A stretch of DNA of 38,369 nucleotides from NCBI GenBank assembly GCA_002724925.1, contig PBQA01000019.1, positions 1 to 38,369 of the forward strand, read 5' to 3'. Shown piece after piece: positions 35,148-38,369 of the stretch. Source of the DNA: Oceanospirillaceae bacterium. GTDB lineage: Bacteria > Pseudomonadota > Gammaproteobacteria > Pseudomonadales > Oceanobacteraceae. Position 1 is the stretch's first letter. Every line of letters begins with the position of its first letter. Under the pieces are notes generated by a model, which ran no database searches, was not told the DNA's origin, and saw nothing but the letters and a program-made list of their open reading frames with translations. The translations under genes and the position numbers were made by a program.

Positions 35148-35975
35148 TTATTTCGCAGAACGACGGCGTACGATCAGTTTGTCGGTACGCTTATTCTTAC
35201 GAGTCTTGTAACCCTTAGTCGGAACACCCCAAGGAGTAACCGGATGACGACCACCAGAGGTACGACCCTCACCACCACCGTGTGGGTGATCGACAGGGTT
35301 CATTACCACACCGCGGACGGTCGGACGGATACCACGCCAGCGGGAAGCACCAGCTTTACCCAACTCACGCAGAGAATGTTCAGAGTTACCAACTTCACCC
35401 AGTGTTGCACGGCAATCTGACAGCACTTTACGCATTTCGCCTGAACGAAGACGCAGTGTGCAGTAGGTACCTTCACGGGCAACCAGCTGAGCAGATGCAC
35501 CGGCAGAACGAGCCATCTGGCCGCCTTTACCTGGCTTCAACTCAACGTTGTGAACAGTACTACCCACCGGAATGTTGCGCAGTGGCATAGCGCTACCTGG
35601 TTTAATAGGCGCATATTCACCTGAAACAACCTCATCACCTGCAGTCAGACCTTTAGGTGCAAGGATGTAGCGACGCTCACCGTCTGCGTACTTCAGCAGT
35701 GCGATGTTTGCGCTACGGTTCGGATCGTATTCCAGACGCTCAACAACAGCAGGAACACCATCTTTGTTACGTTTGAAGTCAACGATACGGTAGTGGTGCT
35801 TGTGACCACCGCCAATGTGACGGGTAGTAATACGGCCGTTGTTGTTACGACCACCAGTCTTGGACTTCTTCTCCAGCAGACCAGCAAAAGGCTTACCTTT
35901 GTGCAGTTCGCTGTTTACGACTTTAACCAGATGACGACGGCCAGCTGAAGTCGGTTTAGTTTTCACCAATGCCAT
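35148..35975 (-). CDS. rplB: 50S ribosomal protein L2
   Basis: 275 residues (E. coli 273). The peptidyl-transferase-associated C-terminal segment [29 protein letters not shown], with the functional His, is intact. One of the most conserved 23S-binding proteins. Confidence 0.99.
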   Translation of the reverse strand: MALVKTKPTSAGRRHLVKVVNSELHKGKPFAGLLEKKSKTGGRNNNGRITTRHIGGGHKHHYRIVDFKRNKDGVPAVVERLEYDPNRSANIALLKYADGERRYILAPKGLTAGDEVVSGEYAPIKPGSAMPLRNIPVGSTVHNVELKPGKGGQMARSAGASAQLVAREGTYCTLRLRSGEMRKVLSDCRATLGEVGNSEHSLRELGKAGASRWRGIRPTVRGVVMNPVDHPHGGGEGRTSGGRHPVTPWGVPTKGYKTRKNKRTDKLIVRRRSAK

Positions 35976-35989
35976 GACTTAAGCTCCTC

Positions 35990-36286
35990 TTATTCCGCGT
36001 CAGCGAAGTCGATGTCTTGACCAGGCACGAGACGAACATACGCTTTGCGGATGTCGTTACGCTTACCCATACCGCGAGCGGTACGCTTGGTCTTACCTTT
36101 GATGTTGACGGTCTGTACGGACTGAACTTTCACTTCGAACAGAGCTTCAACAGCTTTTTTAATCTCTGGCTTAGTTGCGTCAGGTGCTACACGGAACACG
36201 TACTGACCAGCTTTGTCTGCCAGGATGGTTGCTTTCTCAGAAATATGAGGAGCTACCAGTACTTTGTAGATACGTTCACGGTTCAT
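35990..36286 (-). CDS. rplW: 50S ribosomal protein L23
   Basis: 98 residues (E. coli 100). [38 protein letters not shown] is typical. It docks trigger factor and SRP at the tunnel exit. The start overlaps the rplD stop as ATGA. Confidence 0.99.
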   Translation of the reverse strand: MNRERIYKVLVAPHISEKATILADKAGQYVFRVAPDATKPEIKKAVEALFEVKVQSVQTVNIKGKTKRTARGMGKRNDIRKAYVRLVPGQDIDFADAE

Positions 36287-36885
36287 GCGTAAGCCTCCTC
36301 AAGTTTCTTAAGGGCCTGCACGGTTACCAGGATCTTATCGAAAGCGATCAGGCTGACTGGATCAACACTGCTTGCTTCGGTCACGCCAACGTGTGGAACA
36401 TTGCGTGAAGCCAGGTAGAGCTTTTCATCGACATCATCAGACACGATCAGAACGTTATTCAGCTCAAGCGCGTTCAGCTTTTTCACAAAATCTTTGGTTT
36501 TGTGAGTGTCAACTTTGAAGTCGTCCGCTACAACCAGACGTTCCTGACGAACCAGCTCAGACAGAATTGACTGCATCGCAGCGCGATACATCTTCTTGTT
36601 TACTTTCTGCTCGTAGTTACGTGGCTTAGCAGCAAACGTCACACCACCTGAACGCCAGATAGGAGAGCTTGCAGTACCAGCACGTGCACGACCAGTACCC
36701 TTCTGACGCCAAGGCTTCTTACCACCACCGGCTACTTCAGAACGGGTTTTCTGAGCTTTAGTACCCTGGCGACCGCCTGCAAGGTATGCAGTAACAATCT
36801 GATGAACCAGAGATTCGTTAAATTCGCGAGCAAAGGTAGCGTCAGAGACTGCTACAGCTGCACCAGTATTTGTTTTCAGTTCCAT
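36283..36885 (-). CDS. rplD: 50S ribosomal protein L4
   Basis: 200 residues (E. coli 201). The tunnel loop [29 protein letters not shown] is intact. In E. coli L4 also represses the S10 operon via its long leader; the leader here is only about 50 nt, so that control may not operate in the same way. Confidence 0.99.
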   Translation of the reverse strand: MELKTNTGAAVAVSDATFAREFNESLVHQIVTAYLAGGRQGTKAQKTRSEVAGGGKKPWRQKGTGRARAGTASSPIWRSGGVTFAAKPRNYEQKVNKKMYRAAMQSILSELVRQERLVVADDFKVDTHKTKDFVKKLNALELNNVLIVSDDVDEKLYLASRNVPHVGVTEASSVDPVSLIAFDKILVTVQALKKLEEAYA

Positions 36886-36888
36886 TGC

Positions 36889-37521
36889 TTACCCCTTAGC
36901 CTTTACAGCTGGTTTAACAATTACTTCGGAACCAGTCGCACCTGGCACAGCACCTTTGATCAACAGCAGGTTGTTCTCGGCGTCTACCTGAACAATTTCC
37001 AGCATCTGGGTAGTCTGCTTCTCAGCACCCATGTGGCCTGCCATCTTTTTGCCTTTCCATACGCGACCTGGGGTCTGACACTGGCCAATAGAGCCAGGCG
37101 CACGGTGAGACAGTGAGTTACCGTGAGTTGCGTCCTGGGTAGAGAAGTTCCAGCGCTTAACACCACCCTGGAAACCTTTACCTTTGGTCGAACCAGTCAC
37201 ATCGACTTTCTGACCGACCTCAAACTGTTCAACGGTCAATTCCTGACCCAGTTCAAAACCTTCCTCAGTACGGAACTCAATAAGACCCTTACCAGCTTCA
37301 ACGTTTGCTTTCGCAAACTGGCCAGCTTGAGGCTTAGATACGCGAGACGCTTTCTTCTCGCCAAATGCAATCTGAACAGCACTGTAGCCATCAGTTTCAG
37401 GTGTTTTCACCTGAGTAACGCGGTTAGGCGCCACCTGCAGTACAGTTACAGCGACAGATTGACCTGCTTCAGTAAATACACGGGTCATACCCGCTTTTTT
37501 ACCGACAATACCAATTGCCAT
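36889..37521 (-). CDS. rplC: 50S ribosomal protein L3
   Basis: 210 residues (E. coli 209). [25 protein letters not shown] and the long loop [33 protein letters not shown] are typical, including the Gln that is methylated by PrmB in E. coli ([12 protein letters not shown]). Three bases before rplD; 102 bp after rpsJ. Confidence 0.99.
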   Translation of the reverse strand: MAIGIVGKKAGMTRVFTEAGQSVAVTVLQVAPNRVTQVKTPETDGYSAVQIAFGEKKASRVSKPQAGQFAKANVEAGKGLIEFRTEEGFELGQELTVEQFEVGQKVDVTGSTKGKGFQGGVKRWNFSTQDATHGNSLSHRAPGSIGQCQTPGRVWKGKKMAGHMGAEKQTTQMLEIVQVDAENNLLLIKGAVPGATGSEVIVKPAVKAKG

Positions 37522-37623
37522 GTTGTTTTCCTCTCGTGTACGGGGCTGATACCCGCTATGGCCGCCCTTGTTTCATTAAAGATTACGGGCGTTACACAGA
37601 GCCTTAGGACAAATCCTTACGGA

Positions 37624-37935
37624 TTAGCCGAGGCTGATCTGAACTTCCACACCGGCAGCCAGATCAAGTTTCATCAGCGCATCTACAGTTTTTTCTGTAG
37701 GCTCAACAATGTCGAGCATGCGCTTGTGCGTACGGATCTCGTACTGGTCACGCGCGTCTTTGTTAACGTGCGGTGAAACCAGAACGGTATAACGCTCTTT
37801 ACGAGTCGGCAGTGGAATAGGACCACGTACCTGAGCGCCCGTGCGCTTAGCCGTATCGACGATTTCCTGAGTCGAAGTATCGATCAGGCGATGGTCGAAC
37901 GCCTTCAGACGGATACGGATTCGTTGGTTTTGCAT
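37624..37935 (-). CDS. rpsJ: 30S ribosomal protein S10
   Basis: 103 residues, as in E. coli. [44 protein letters not shown] is typical. In the 30S head and also the NusE partner in antitermination. First gene of the S10 operon, preceded by AACTGGAG and a near-perfect promoter. Confidence 0.99.
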   Translation of the reverse strand: MQNQRIRIRLKAFDHRLIDTSTQEIVDTAKRTGAQVRGPIPLPTRKERYTVLVSPHVNKDARDQYEIRTHKRMLDIVEPTEKTVDALMKLDLAAGVEVQISLG

Positions 37936-37971
37936 ACCAAACTCCAGTTAATGTGCTTGAGCTTGCGGTTT

Positions 37972-37987
37972 CCCCAGATAATAGGGG
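37972..37987 (-). promoter_or_regulatory. Small hairpin at the 5' end of the S10 leader
   Basis: CCCC-TATTATCT-GGGG in the minus-strand RNA, placed at or just after the predicted transcription start, so the mRNA would begin with a hairpin. Confidence 0.45.
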
Positions 37988-37993
37988 ACGCGA

Positions 37994-38022
37994 ATTGTAG
38001 GGGGAGTCAGGCGACGTGTCAA
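37994..38022 (-). promoter_or_regulatory. S10 operon promoter
   Basis: Minus strand TTGACA (38017-38022), exactly 17-bp spacer, TACAAT (37994-37999), with GTGTTGACA upstream context. Predicted start near 37987, giving a leader of about 52 nt before rpsJ. Confidence 0.92.
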
Positions 38023-38062
38023 CACGCTTAGAGAAATAAGCCAGACGGGCTTATTCGAAGTT

Positions 38063-38165
38063 CAAAAAAGCCCGCACGGAGCGGGTTTTTCAATTGTAGG
38101 AGCGAAGCATCTTCGCGAACACCCTATCAGCCGATACAGGCTCGGAGATAAGATCCCCTCCTACA
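38063..38165. repeat. Terminator-plus-BIME unit, copy 1
   Basis: 103-bp unit: a hairpin CCCGC/GCGGG flanked by A and T runs (38064-38090), then a REP-like pair. The first REP is TGTAGGAG + GCGAAG-CAT-CTTCGC (38095-38116). The second is inverted, read on the minus strand as TGTAGGAG + GGGATC... (to 38165). The same unit recurs at 38203-38305 with six differences, all transitions. GTAGGAG-type REPs are typical of RAYT-associated elements in Pseudomonas and relatives. Confidence 0.88.
38064..38090 (-). terminator. Rho-independent terminator, copy 1
   Basis: AAAAACCCGC-TCCGT-GCGGGCTTTTTT on the minus strand; backs up copy 2 downstream of tuf and insulates the S10 promoter. Confidence 0.85.
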
Positions 38166-38202
38166 TTCTTGCAGCCCTGCAAGAGAGCCATAGAAACAGG
38201 CA

Positions 38203-38305
38203 CAAAAAAGCCCGCACGAAGCGGGCTTTTTAATTGTAGGAGCGAAGCATCTTCGCGAACACCTTATCAGCCGATACAGGTTCGGGGATAAGATCCCCTC
38301 CTACA
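38203..38305. repeat. Terminator-plus-BIME unit, copy 2
   Basis: Second copy of the 103-bp unit, 140 bp from the first and separated from it by 37 bp of unrelated sequence. It lies 15 bp after the tuf stop codon, with the REP pair first and the terminator second in the direction of tuf transcription. Confidence 0.88.
38204..38231 (-). terminator. Rho-independent terminator of the str operon (tuf), copy 2
   Basis: AAAAAGCCCGC-TTCGT-GCGGGCTTTTTT on the minus strand, a stronger stem than copy 1 because one substitution restores a G-C pair. Confidence 0.9.
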
Positions 38306-38320
38306 AGGTATTGGCGCAGA

Positions 38321-38369
38321 TTATTCGATAATCTTAGCTACAACACCAGCACCTACAGTACGACCGCCT
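38321..38369 (-). CDS. tuf: Elongation factor Tu, C-terminal end only
   Basis: Only the last 15 residues plus the stop are in the window: GGRTVGAGVVAKIIE, the invariant end of EF-Tu. EF-Tu delivers aminoacyl-tRNA to the ribosome. It is the last gene of the str operon upstream of the S10 operon, the standard order in Gammaproteobacteria. The rest of the gene lies beyond the right edge. Confidence 0.97.
   Translation of the reverse strand, partial: GGRTVGAGVVAKIIE

Noticed and set aside
38063-38305. CRISPR array
   Set aside because: Only two copies, 103 bp long, each an inverted REP pair with a terminator; no spacers of regular size and no cas genes.
1-38369. tRNA or rRNA genes, insertion sequences, integrase or att sites
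   Set aside because: I saw no cloverleaf sequences, transposase or integrase frames, or terminal inverted repeats with target duplications.

Overview
The window is chromosomal DNA from a gammaproteobacterium. The evidence is the continuous str–S10–spc–alpha ribosomal gene order, an E. coli-length CydA with a long Q-loop plus CydX, YbgE and CydP, C-minus type S14, and REP elements beginning GTAGGAG. A marine Oceanospirillales-type organism (Thalassolituus/Oceanobacter-like) fits the mix of TatT-TRAP transporter, DUF4331 and PilZ-DUF1631-GGDEF-EAL protein. That placement is an inference, not a measurement.

Left edge (1-2297, minus strand): two unrecognised genes joined by a TAATG stop/start overlap. 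The second runs off the window. A hairpin terminator at 2263-2297 separates them from an ECF sigma factor / RskA-like anti-sigma pair (2336-3576, minus). A divergent short DksA/TraR-type zinc-finger protein follows (3741-4061, plus).

Accessory block (4086-13201, all minus strand). In transcription order it holds: a cytochrome bd operon (cydP-cydA-cydB-cydX-ybgE); a rhodanese, a Tll0287-like c-heme protein and an OsmC peroxiredoxin; then a DUF4331 secreted protein, a small acidic lipoprotein, a TPR-like secreted protein and a HupE/UreJ-type membrane protein with an EF-hand loop. The last four, with the neighbouring sigma/anti-sigma pair, look like an undescribed envelope system. This is the best candidate for novelty in the window.

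Plus-strand block (13458-21858): a large PilZ-DUF1631-GGDEF-EAL protein whose catalytic motifs are degenerate, a four-gene TRAP transporter operon with a TatT lipoprotein (tatT-dctP-dctQ-dctM) ending in a strong terminator, and an HSL-type esterase. A lone TonB-dependent siderophore receptor (21932-24031, minus) follows.

Right half (24174-38369, minus): terminator, rplQ-rpoA-rpsD-rpsK-rpsM (alpha), rpmJ-secY-rplO-rpmD-rpsE-rplR-rplF-rpsH-rpsN-rplE-rplX-rplN (spc), rpsQ-rpmC-rplP-rpsC-rplV-rpsS-rplB-rplW-rplD-rplC-rpsJ (S10), and the last codons of tuf. Promoter-like sequences appear upstream of rpsJ (near-perfect consensus), in an unusual 168-bp gap between rpsN and rpsH that also encodes a long hairpin leader, and upstream of rpsM. 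Between tuf and rpsJ lies a 103-bp terminator-plus-BIME unit duplicated in tandem.
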